Positions 48,078 through 57,549 of a stretch of 64,000 nucleotides of DNA are shown piece after piece. The stretch comes from Ascochyta rabiei (taxonomy: Eukaryota; Ascomycota; Dothideomycetes; Pleosporales; Didymellaceae): NCBI RefSeq assembly GCF_004011695.2, contig NC_082412.1, positions 1,178,001 to 1,242,000 of the forward strand. Reading direction: 5' to 3'. The position numbers and the translations under genes were made by a program. Numbering within the stretch: position 1 is the first letter of the stretch; each line of letters starts with the position of its first letter. Below the pieces are notes generated by a model. The model was given only the letters and a program-made list of their open reading frames with translations. It did no database searches and was not told where the DNA came from.

Positions 48078-48119
48078 TCGGTTGTTGCGCGACTCCGGTC
48101 GTTGCGCGCACGGACACGG
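48078..48119 (-). repeat. T1 right terminal inverted repeat
   Basis: Inverse of the left TIR with two transitions seen by eye. It marks the right border of the transposon block; the following TA starts normal host sequence. Confidence 0.9.
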
Positions 48120-48121
48120 TA

Positions 48122-49139
48122 GCGCCGGCCACTACAGCGGCCAGCTCTCAGTCTTGGTTCAAAAGACATCTCATTTTTCGACGTGTGGTCGCGAGGCCCA
48201 ATTTGAACCGTGCAAAGCGCCAGATACGTACGCTCAGAACGGATGCAATAGCCCTTAGCAAGCCTGAAGGCCTTCGCTAGAGTTGAGACATGTGTTGAAC
48301 ACACACAAAGAGCACCGTGATCTTTTACTTATACATTAGGTAGGAGTCAGAGAACAAATCCAGCCTGACTAGCTTCTAGAACTTCAAGAACAGGTATTTC
48401 TGTAGCTCGCTTTTCTCACAACATACAAGGGTGGTACGCTGAGCCGCCATAATAATAATTCATCCTAGAAAGACATATGAATCTAGATATTACGAGCAAA
48501 AAGAAAGTCACCAATGAGCAATCATAGAGTCTCGCTAAATATACAAAGTCGCTCAGGCTGATTTTGTAGTACGTTTATTCCTCGCCTTTACACCGGAGAG
48601 TACTGTTGCATAACCGTTCACACTACGTACCGTAACTTGAGAAACGTCGCGGTGCCGTTTCCTCGTAGAACAAGTTCTACATGGTCTGCTTCTTCAATTG
48701 GATCATTACCAACCGTTCACTCCATCGGTGCACATTCCGTGTCGCAGAAACTTCTGGCACTATGTGACAGTTTGATGGTTCGAAAACTAGCTTCATCTTC
48801 AACCACTTCCCAACGGCCCAGTCGCATGCCACGATCCATTCTAGCTATCGCATGTATTAGCTCAACCACTTGTGAATAATCGAATGGGCAGCTGTTGTGC
48901 ATCAATAATTAATTTTTCGCCATGTTTGCTTGCACACTCCAGTAAGATCCTGCCTGGGGGAGTATAAGATGAGTTGAACCCCTCCGGGTACGGCATATAG
49001 ACAGCCTGACACTCGTTACAAGTGATTGACAAGATTCAGCACGCAAGCACATTATTCAGCACCACCGTATTGCTATCATCGAGTAGGTTGCTCGGGTATG
49101 AATGTTCAAAGTCACTTCCCTAATTGTCCATAGTACATC
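48122..49139. other. Host intergenic region, no supported gene
   Basis: Base composition is normal from the T1 border on. Short open frames (for example 48,071-48,280, which begins inside the T1 repeat) show no domain or convincing coding pattern. A TATA-like TATAAGAT lies at 48,963-48,970, about 170 bp before the next ATG. Nothing else recognised. Confidence 0.6.
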
Positions 49140-50018
49140 ATGCTTCCTTCCAGTTTCGGCACCTTGTCTACACGTGAGCAGAGCCGATATTTACGATCAA
49201 TTCCCGAGCAGCAAAGAAGAATTCTTCGTGATCACGAAGACCAGTGCCAGGCAGCGTTCCAGCGATTACTGGACACTGCTCTTGAGGAAGTTGACTTTTG
49301 TCGCGACCATGGCCTTCTCCAGCCTGGTGTATACCGCAACGAGTGCGGTTACGAACTCCATGTGTGGCCTAACGGGCAGCGATCAGAAGTCAGTATTTGT
49401 CGGTCTCCAGGCCCAAACATAGTCTGGGCGGGAGAGCCCAGGCGACTTGCTTGGCCTGTTCCTCCCCAGTGCCAATACAAGCGTGGGACCTGGCAGCTGG
49501 CACTACCCGCTGCTCCTGTCTCCCTTCCTGCTGATCAGCAGCAATCCCGGCGCCAAACAGCCACAGGCTTTGAGAGATGGCGTATCGACAGGGTCAACGA
49601 GCAGACATCCGTGTCACCTCAAGTTCTGTCTTCCGAGCTGCAGCAGTGGCAGTTGCAGCAGTCACCCATTGCTACCCCAATCGCTTATGGTAGCGAACAA
49701 GTGAGCGTCGCTGCTCTTCCAGGGCATGAATTTCCTCCGCAACTCTACACACCTGTCGCTGCTGGACCTCAGCAACCTCCTCCTTCTCCTGTCGCTGCCC
49801 AGCAGCAATCTCCCGATTTCTCTGCTGCTGTCCCGGAGCAAATTCCCTCCTCCTGTCTTGCTATCGAGCTAGAGAGTGAGAACGACCCAGAGTTTTCAGA
49901 ATTTTTGATGGAAATGGACGCTGAGATAGCCAATGAATCCTCGCGCAGGGCCGCCGCACAACAGCCGCTCGGGAACGCAGCATACCCTCCTGGCTATGAA
50001 CCCGCTACTTCTATTTAA
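49140..50018 (+). CDS. Hypothetical Q/P-rich protein, 292 aa
   Basis: A single open frame with no visible intron. The N-terminal part (about residues 1-90) is charged and probably helical (REQSRYLRSIPEQQRRILRDHEDQ) and contains five Cys/His-bearing positions in CRDHG...NECGYELHVW. From about residue 115 the protein becomes rich in Gln, Pro, Ser and Ala (QQPPPSPVAAQQQSPD), with an acidic end (ELESENDPEFSEFLMEMDAE). There is no signal peptide or membrane segment. The mix of low-complexity Gln/Pro and a short acidic helix resembles activation regions of regulators, but I recognise no domain, so no function is given. It is the first host gene after the transposon block and converges with the DPH7 gene. 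Several other frames are open in part because of the GC-rich codon use. Confidence 0.6.
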   Translation: MLPSSFGTLSTREQSRYLRSIPEQQRRILRDHEDQCQAAFQRLLDTALEEVDFCRDHGLLQPGVYRNECGYELHVWPNGQRSEVSICRSPGPNIVWAGEPRRLAWPVPPQCQYKRGTWQLALPAAPVSLPADQQQSRRQTATGFERWRIDRVNEQTSVSPQVLSSELQQWQLQQSPIATPIAYGSEQVSVAALPGHEFPPQLYTPVAAGPQQPPPSPVAAQQQSPDFSAAVPEQIPSSCLAIELESENDPEFSEFLMEMDAEIANESSRRAAAQQPLGNAAYPPGYEPATSI

Positions 50019-50450
50019 GAGCCTACTGGATTGTTACCTTCGGGCTGTCTCTTTTTGACGGCATCGTTTGTTCGATCTGTGTTTTTATTCTCCAACTCGG
50101 GAGTTTGCAGGTTTTCTGTTACGGCTATCTGCACGCGGCGCTCCTCGGTGCGGGTTCGATTCTTTGTTTAGTTGCGAATCATAATTTCCCTGTTGCTGTA
50201 TATCAACCTTATTCTTCTTAGTAATGTAATACAAGATTTGAGGGAATACGAATACAATATCAAATTAGTCCCCTGCTCCCTGCGTGTGTGTTTAACCAAC
50301 ATCGGCATTATTCCACAAGACGATTGGTCGTGTCCAGGAAAGCAATTTATGTTCAAGCAAATTATCATTTGTTGACGGACTTGTCCAGAGCTAAATCACT
50401 TCGGGCGTACTTAGTATCAGATTGGCCCCTTTCCCTACTTGAGCCTGTCC
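50019..50450. other. Intergenic region between convergent genes
   Basis: About 430 bp, AT-richer than the genes on either side. It should hold the 3' ends of both flanking transcripts. The short frames on both strands (50,168-50,375) overlap each other and show no protein-like pattern. Confidence 0.55.
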
Positions 50451-51675
50451 TCAAAACCTCCACAGGCATAGCAGTCGATCATAAAAGCTCGTTGAAATGA
50501 AGGTCCGTTGACCGTTCGCATTCAGCCCAGTTTGTGAGTCGCTTCCATAATTCATGCTCTTATGCTCCTCAAACCTAGCCAGAACCTCAAAACTCCAGTC
50601 TTCGCCGGTACGGACAAGCTTTACGATACGTGGGCCCGCGTGCATACAGCTAACCAAGAGTAGCACCTCTTCAGGGGGTTGCGTTGCTTCGCTAGAGTTG
50701 GCTGCGGCTTGAGGGGCTAGCTTCTTGTCCAGCACCTTCAGGCGCCACACTCCGCCTCCCAGGTCCATCTCAGCGTGTACCTGGCGGCGACCAACAGTAG
50801 GCGCATGGATCAGACGGATGTGATCGTCGTAGCTGCCTGTGACAATCCAGCTACTTGCGCTGTCAGAGTGAAGAGGAAGTATCGCAGTGACACCGGCGCT
50901 GTGAGCCTTCTTGTCTGACCACGACATGATCCACGAGGGAGCATAGTTTGCTCCAGCAATTTCTTCCTTACTATCAGGGTGGTCGCGCGGCAGTTCCATA
51001 TACTTCAGAGCGCTGTCGTCGCCACCAGAGTAAATGCCAGTTCCGTCAGGGAGAAATGCGAGTGTCCACGCTTCGAGCTCATGGCGGCCGACGTCCATAT
51101 GTGAGGGATTCTCCAAATCGACCTTGCCGAGACAAACTTTGCCAGTCGATAATGTCATGCCGACTGCTGATTGTTCAGGGTGCCATGAAAATGCGGTAAT
51201 CAACTCGTTTTCCGGAAAATACTGAATAGTCTGGAGGAGCTGGATCTCGGGCACATCATCGGCAGACTCTTGGTCGAGTTGATAGATTCCAATCGACCCA
51301 GTCGATGTTGCTACTCCAAAGATCGAGTCTGCACCCTCCTGTGGGAGGAAGTGTACGTCTAAAATAGCAGACGGCGTTGCCAGTGTCTGTACAATTTCGC
51401 TAGTGATTATCAGTATCACGTATTTGACTCAGCAACCTTAATTGAAGTGTTACTTACACAACATCCCCTGTAACGCGAATCAAGATCAAACTTCCGTTAC
51501 GCTGCTGGCTCTTCTTCTGCCCCTCATGCTGTGCAGGATCTGACAGTCCCTGTCCATCTTCTTTTTCGAGGTTGTAGGTACCAACAACACCATACCGCGA
51601 GTCGCGAGACCAGAACTCGATACAGCTCGGCGGCAGATCAAGCGTGAGAGTCAGTAACGAGTCGATTGATGCCAT
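50451..51675 (-). CDS. DPH7: Diphthine methylesterase DPH7 (WD40 protein), two exons
   Basis: DPH7 removes the extra methyl ester from methylated diphthine on elongation factor 2, so that the last amidation step of diphthamide synthesis can follow (family knowledge; cytosolic). Exon 1 is 51,675-51,458 and exon 2 is 51,399-50,451. The 58-nt intron has donor GTAAGT and acceptor CACTAG, and joining gives 388 residues, a usual length. WD40-type repeats fill the protein. The family mark SGGDD (residues 197-201) lies in YSGGDDSALKYMEL, and the end STSFYDRLLCLWRF is the typical last blade. Start: MASIDSLLTL at 51,675, the first ATG. It is transcribed away from the neighbour at 52,128. Confidence 0.88.
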
Positions 51676-52127
51676 CTTGTTGTCGGCTTGCGGAAAGCTG
51701 CAGCCTTCATTGTGCGCTACCAGATACGGTTAGTAGGCTTGTGACTAAGCACACATCACGCGCCTTGAGATCTCGCGACACGCTTCCTTCCATCTTCAGC
51801 ATCATCCTGAACAACATCAGCGTGCGTTTCCAAAACGAAGGTCTTGTGACCGTCCTTCAATCAACTAATCGACTACGCGCCTATCTTGATCTGAGGCGCT
51901 GTCCAATTGATGCCTAACTAACCGCTACTCGCTCCAGTTGCTGCCTATGCTAACGCTTGATTCGGAACAGAGCTGTTGGTGACATTCACACCCAACAGTC
52001 TTTTAAAAGTCGCCTGAGAAGGTGTGCTTTTCGTGTTTTTTCTTTGAACACACGCGTCTTACGCTCAGGCAATGCCCAGCTGCTTCTCCAACTTTACCAG
52101 ACCGTCCATTGCCCAATTCAGCGCACA
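51676..52127. promoter_or_regulatory. Divergent promoter region
   Basis: About 450 bp between the DPH7 start (minus) and the F-box-like gene start (plus). It should contain both promoters. I see no clear TATA box or other motif. Short open frames inside it (51,666-51,917) are not protein-like. Confidence 0.5.
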
Positions 52128-53169
52128 ATGTCACAAGCTGCTGGACCTGAAATGACCTTCGCGTCTGGACGATACTCTAAAAGGAAGCGCACACAGGTCA
52201 ACTACCGCATGGAAGAGCTAGATGTGGACGAAACCGATATCGAAAGCAAGGATGATGTTGTGCAGCCGAAGGTTCGCCGGAGGCTGTTTAACTCCTTCCG
52301 CGATACTAACAGGACTTCAGAAGCAACGCAAGACAGCAGCGTCCAGGCCTCTCCCAAAGCATAAAATCTTCCCCTTCCTGGAGCTACCTGCAGAGATTCG
52401 CAATATGATCTATACCTACGCGCTTACGGATTCATCTGGCATCAACTTCGTTGCGGTCCAGCGCAATAAGCGCCGCTGCGTGGAGCGCGTCTCACGGAAG
52501 GTATTCGATTCTGTATCGCGCTTTAGATCCCCCTACCAGCCTAGCAGGACCAACAACAGCCCCGACGACACGAATGATCTTCCTGCGCCTTTGATGCCTT
52601 CGCTCCTCGCTGTCAACAAGCAGATCAACCAGGAAGGTAGCGATATTTTGTATAGCAATGAGCTTGTTTTCGCTGACCCTGTGGCTCTCTACTCGTTCAT
52701 GATCAACCTCGGCCCTGGCAGCGCTTCGCATCTCCGAATCATACGTCTCAATGGCTGGGATCGTGGCCGTACTTCGAAAGCATACAACAACGCCTGTTTT
52801 GCTGTGTTGATCTCAGCTACCAACTTGGAGAAGCTCCACATCGACACTAGCATGGGTTGGTTTCGCCACTCAAAGGGTGCCGCTCAACTGTTCTATCGCA
52901 ATGCCTTCCCGTGGCTCGAGGCCGTTGGCACTACCAAAGGCAAATATGATGCAGCACTCGATATTCTGGATGTGACCGAGGAAGCCTTAGGGCGGAACTA
53001 TTACAGCTCCTCACAGGGACAACCAGGTGGGGACAGGCGAAAGATGTTTAATGCCGAACTGAGCAGAAGTCTGGGGTTGCAATGGAACCGCATCATGGGC
53101 AAGTCGGTGAAGAAAGGAAAGACGTCGAAGGTCAGCAACAAGTCTCGAAAGACCGACAGCAGCAACTGA
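52128..53169 (+). CDS. F-box-like N-terminal motif protein, 330 aa, two exons
   Basis: Exon 1 is 52,128-52,271 and exon 2 is 52,321-53,169. The 49-nt intron (GTTCGC...TACTAAC...TTCAG, phase 0) joins two different frames, which explains why neither alone gives a whole protein. The start MSQAAG is chosen because upstream in-frame sequence back to 51,957 is unlike coding sequence. Residues 1-48 are basic and acidic (YSKRKRTQ, DVDETDIESKDD). Residues 65-85 contain FPFLELPAEIRNMIYTYAL, an F-box-like start common in a large fungal family of unknown function. The middle has LLAVNKQINQEGSDILY. The C-terminus is Lys-rich (KSVKKGKTSK), possibly nuclear. An adaptor role in ubiquitin ligases is only a possibility. 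Confidence 0.78.
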
Positions 53170-53909
53170 GTCTGCAGAACAACGGTGTAAACTTGCAGCC
53201 GCATGGGGTACAATCGGCAAGGCCGTTGCCGTGGCAGACTTCTGGTGATTCTGCCATACATGGTTCTATTTGGAGTTCGCCCATGTCAGCATTGCAGTCA
53301 CGGCTTTACACCTGATAGATCCTTCGATTTACTAGTCCGAATACATTTATGAATGACCATCCATGACGTAATGTTGCATGTTTCCATTATGAAACTGTCC
53401 CGGTACTGCCGGCCCCAGAAGAAACTCGAGCTGCTAAGGGACTCAGCTACGACATATGTTGACGTATGTATTCATTGCTTGCAGTTGGCGTTCGTATTGC
53501 CTCAGCCACAATCGGGCTAGTGGTCGGGCCACAGCTGCCGAAGACTTGTCGTCGTCTTCACACGCGCCTATGGCTTGCAGCTCGTGCTTGGACCGTGCCT
53601 GCTACAATCGCCCCGTTGATGGCTTCAAGTGACTTTGGATCTGCGTTGTGATTCTGCTACTTATGCTCTTCGTCGCGCAGCACACAGCATTTCCACAGTG
53701 CCGCGCCGCTTTAGTGCTTCACGAACTACATCTCAACAGAAGCACAGCGCACTGAGAACCAGCCTTGTGGCACGCGTCAAGAGCTGCATGTAGCCTTGTG
53801 ATCGATCTCTTCTTCCGTAGTTGGCCGCGCATCGACCTCGGCGCCTGACTTCAGGCACCGACATCAGCATTCCCCGCGCACCCGTACATAATCCTCACGC
53901 TCGCGAACC
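53170..53909. other. Intergenic region upstream of the GGPP synthase
   Basis: About 740 bp with normal host composition. It holds the 3' end of the preceding gene and the promoter of the next. The 61-codon frame at 53,466-53,651 has no recognisable feature and is not called. No regulatory motif stands out. Confidence 0.5.
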
Positions 53910-55260
53910 ATGTCCACCGATACCCACCCTTTCGCCTCTCCGAACGCCATACCTCCCCGTACAAGCTCGAGTGGTCAAGTCGCGAACGGCCACCCCGTCA
54001 ATCCACGTCACAGCGTCTTGCGCCCACTCTCTGAGATCGACTGGATGAGCCAAAGTAAGAAGAGCAAAACGTCGCACGCCTCAACAGAGCCCCTCAGCAG
54101 CACACAAACACAATCGCATTCGCATTCGCACTCGCACTCGCACTCGCACTCGCAATCACAATCACAATCACATTCGCACTCGCATTCGCAACCCGAACCA
54201 ATGAACCTCGAAGAAGTCAGCACCAACTACCCTACCCCTCTCTCCCCGCCAAACGACACGAAGAACCTGGGCGAAGACCTGATATACGGGAATGGCGCAG
54301 CATGGACCGAAGAGAAGGAGCGCATACTGCTGGGGCCCTACGACTATCTATGGGGCCATCCAGGTAAAGATATCCGGTCACAATGCATAGCAGCGTTCAA
54401 TCTGTGGTTGAAGGTTCCACACGACCGGCTTGAGGTTATTACACGGGTGGTGGGCATGCTACACACGGCGTCGCTCCTCGTCGACGATGTGGAGGACAGC
54501 TCGATACTGCGGCGGGGCATCCCTGTCGCGAACAGCATTTTTGGCGTTGCGCAGACGATCAACTCAGCAAACTACGTTTACTTCAAGGCGCTGCAGGAGC
54601 TGCTGCTCATGGGCAATCCTAAGCTGATCGAGATCTTTACAGAGGAGCTGTTGAATCTGCACCGGGGGCAGGGCATGGATCTGTACTGGCGAGACAGCTT
54701 GACATGCCCTAGCGAAGCAGACTATCTGGAAATGGTAGGGAACAAGACCGGAGGGCTCTTCAGGCTAGCTATCAAGCTCATGCAGGCCGAGAGCGCTGTG
54801 CAAGTGTACGCCCCTAAGCTCTTGTCCCTAGACAACTGAAAGACTAACGACAACCAGCGACTGTGCACCGCTCGTTTCTATAATCGGCCTGCTCTTCCAG
54901 ATCCTCGACGATCATCTCAACCTCTCTCCGACGTCCGGCTACTCGTCCCTCAAAGGGCTCTGCGAAGACCTCACAGAAGGAAAATTCTCCTTCCCCGTCA
55001 TCCACGCCATCCGCGCCGACCCGAGCAACCAGATTCTCATCAACATCCTGAAACAAAAAACCACAGACGAGGAGGTGAAGCGCTATGCGCTGAAGTATAT
55101 GGAGTGCAAAGGCAGCTTCGAATACTCCAAGAAAGTCATCGACGAGCTGAGAGGGAAAACCGAGGACCTCGTCAAGGGAATCGAACACGGGCTCGGAGAC
55201 GAAGGGACGCAGGGCGCAGAGGCGCTCAGGACGATGCTGGGGAGGCTGGTCTTGAAATGA
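53910..55260 (+). CDS. ggs1: Geranylgeranyl diphosphate synthase, two exons
   Basis: It makes the C20 precursor for protein prenylation, carotenoids and diterpenes by adding isopentenyl diphosphate to allylic diphosphates. Exon 1 is 53,910-54,805 and exon 2 is 54,858-55,260. The 52-nt intron (GTACGC...GACTAAC...CCAG) joins a Val codon (GT|C), giving 432 residues. The first Asp-rich motif is [15 protein letters not shown] (DDVED, residues 192-196). The second is [10 protein letters not shown] (DDHLN, 316-320). [10 protein letters not shown] and KTGGLFRLA lie between them. Typical family length is nearer 300-400. The excess is the N-terminal part, which includes a Ser-His/Ser-Gln repeat (residues 69-94). 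A LINE copy lies about 220 bp after the stop; the gene itself looks intact. Whether it serves primary or secondary metabolism cannot be told from this window. Confidence 0.9.
54114..54191 (+). repeat. Hexamer repeat coding for Ser-His/Ser-Gln in the GGPP synthase
   Basis: Thirteen six-base units of the type TCGCAY or TCACAA, encoding alternating Ser with His or Gln. It stays in frame because the unit is two codons. Such repeats often vary in copy number between strains (general knowledge). The minus strand of the same repeat gives a false Cys/Glu-rich frame. Confidence 0.9.
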
Positions 55261-55482
55261 GGGGATCACGTGGGGGATGTGTAGAAGCCCGAGGGGAGGA
55301 GTAATAGTGTAGCATCATTGCGTTCTTGCATAGCGACATGGCTAATGATTACGAAGTTACGCTGCCAGACCATTCCTATCCACCCACGCCCAGAGACACT
55401 CGCCCAGCATTGCCTTTATAGCAGCACTGTGAATCCACCAAAACTCAATCTGCGTCACGTTCACCTCCTACCCAAACAACAC
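55261..55482. other. 3' flank of the GGPP synthase up to LINE L2
   Basis: About 220 bp with normal host composition and no RIP-like change visible. It ends in the first copy of the L2 target duplication (55,463-55,482). Confidence 0.6.
55463..55482 (+). repeat. Left target-site duplication of LINE L2
   Basis: ACCTCCTACCCAAACAACAC. The first 16 nt are identical to 61,610-61,625; at 20 nt there is one mismatch. Confidence 0.88.
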
Positions 55483-56029
55483 GACAAAGCAAAATTTTGA
55501 CATAGGGCCCTGCACACCAGAAAAACATCAGAATCTATCTTAACCCAGCGAGGATATACTATCCTAAGCTTCCTAGAGCCTCTAGGCGTCTAGTTGCTGC
55601 ACGCTGCCTAGTTATCTAACCTAATCTGTTATAAAAAAATTTAGATTTACAGAGTATAGACCTCCCTTAAGAGAATAATAATCTTATCTTATCTTATCTT
55701 CTAAGATCTTACCTTAATAAATATAACAAATAACAAAACATCCTATCCCTACTAGATAGTAATAAGCCTTTCCTTAGCTTTCTACTTTTAGCCCCTTCTT
55801 TCTACTCCTAGAGGTCTACTAGTTGGGCTAGTAAGAATAGAACAAAGGTAAGAATAGTAAAGCTAAGACTGCCTTTTCCTTGTTTTTTAGGTCTAAAAAG
55901 TAGATAGAGACTAGGTACCTCTCTCTGTGCAAAAATAAGCTCTCTTCTAGTTATTTCTTAGTTATTTTATCTTAAAAAAGAGAAGGAAAACTCTACCTAG
56001 GACTAGGACCTAGAACCTAGGACTATAGA

Positions 56030-57530
56030 ACCAGAACTACTACCTAATAGAGACTAATCTCTAAACACAGGGATAATAGAAATAAGCCCCCCTAGCTCCC
56101 TAACCCCTCTAGGAGAGATGTACTAGCCTATACTAATTCTAAGACCTCTATGTATACCCTTATTATCTATACTACACCTATAACCTACTCTAGAAATACA
56201 CTAACCTAGTATATTTAACAGGACTACAACGTTACCTCTACCCTCTGCTCCCTCTAAATAACTAGCTAGTAGACCTGCTACTCTAACAGCACCTAGGCTT
56301 CCCTCTTTCTAATTTAATATAGCTACTAGGCCTATAAACTAAGCTTCTATTGCTAAAACAGTAAAAGAAGCTCTATCTATTACTAGGACAATAGTTATCT
56401 AGGCTTCTTCCCTAGCTACCTTAAACAAGGAATAATTAAACCTCCTAGACCTACTAGAAATCTTTTAAGACTATACAGAAAATAATAGGATAAATAAATA
56501 AGGCCTCTCTATCCTAGCCTTCTAAGTATCTAACCTTAAAACAGTATCTAAATTAATTAAAATAAGAGCAAAACTCCTTTAAAAACCTACCTTAGCTACT
56601 AAGACTCCTACTATTTAACCTTTTACTTAGCCTACTTTATACGCATCTGCAGCTTTAGCTAACCTCTCTAAGAATATAGACTAGCAAATAGTTATAAAGA
56701 AGAAGCAACCTACTATTATAAAGAACTCTCTAAGTACACACTAACTAGTTCTTACACTAGAGCAAGAACTACCCTCTTTTACCCCCCTAGAGATATATAA
56801 TGCTTTTAATAAGGCCTTTATAGATAAAGGAGTAAGCTTCCCTATAATTACTTCTACTAGCCTAAGTAGAAGGAACAACATTGTTCTTACTATAACGCCC
56901 TCCTTTACTGCAAAATACCTACTTAAAAACTAAGTAATCTAGCAATTAGTTACTACCTATAAGGAAGCCCTTCTAATAGAACTATAGCACAAAGTAATCC
57001 TACACAATATCCCTACGTCTCTAGAAATAAACTAGGACCTAGAGGTGCTTAAGTTAGAGATAACTACCTTTAATAAAGGCCTAATAATAGTAGGAAACCT
57101 ATTCTGGCTAATAAGCTATAAAAGGAGATAGAAGTAATAACTAGGATCTGTCTGTGTAGTGTTTGTAACAGAAAAAGAAGTATAATAAGCTATACGTAAT
57201 AGACTATACCTACTAGAAGCTAGTATAAGAGTAGAGAAGTTTATTTCTACACCTCCTACTATATAATGCTAAAAATGTTAGTAATTTAGACATATAGAGA
57301 ACAGGTGCCTTAATAGCACTATATATAAGATATGCGTAGATAAATACCCTATAACACTATATAACTATAACATATGTAGCACTACTAGTAAAGCCTACGT
57401 ATATACTATACCTAAGTATATAAACTATAAAGAAGTATATATAGCAGATAGCATTTAATATATAGCCTATAAGGCTATAATAAACATATAAATACACCTA
57501 GAATACTAGACAACCTAAGGATCCTATAAG
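56030..57530 (+). pseudogene. L2 ORF1 (Gag-like), RIP-damaged
   Basis: Counterpart of L1 1,975-3,470. The zinc-knuckle region at about 57,260-57,430 is more decayed than in L1: several Cys and His codons are now Tyr or stops. Borders are approximate. Confidence 0.6.
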
Positions 57531-57549
57531 TAAATCTAAATAAGAGCGT

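Larger units (their letters stand above)
35117..48119 (+). mobile_element. Pogo-like DNA transposon T1 (about 2.1 kb without nested elements)
   Basis: Terminal inverted repeats of about 42 bp (CCGTGTCCGTGCGCGCAACA... at 35,117-35,158; inverse at 48,078-48,119) are flanked by TA at 35,115-35,116 and 48,120-48,121. Gypsy G3 (TSD GTAGC) and transposon P1 (TSD TA) are inserted in it. Without them the element is about 2.1 kb and encodes one DDE-type transposase on the plus strand. T2 to the left is a second copy in the same orientation. Confidence 0.9.

Noticed and set aside
48071..48304. Overlapping 69- and 81-codon frames on both strands
   Set aside because: Both cross the T1 terminal repeat into host sequence, so they are chance frames at a transposon border.
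51957..52127. Upstream in-frame extension of the F-box-like gene (Met at 51,957)
   Set aside because: The extension is unlike coding sequence and the ATG at 52,128 begins the part with the expected composition; treated as 5' leader.
53466..53651. 61-codon frame between two genes
   Set aside because: No domain, no conserved feature, and located in the likely promoter region of the GGPP synthase.
54008..54226. Minus-strand Cys/Glu/Asp-rich frame
   Set aside because: It is the complement of the Ser-His/Ser-Gln repeat of the GGPP synthase, not a cysteine-rich protein.
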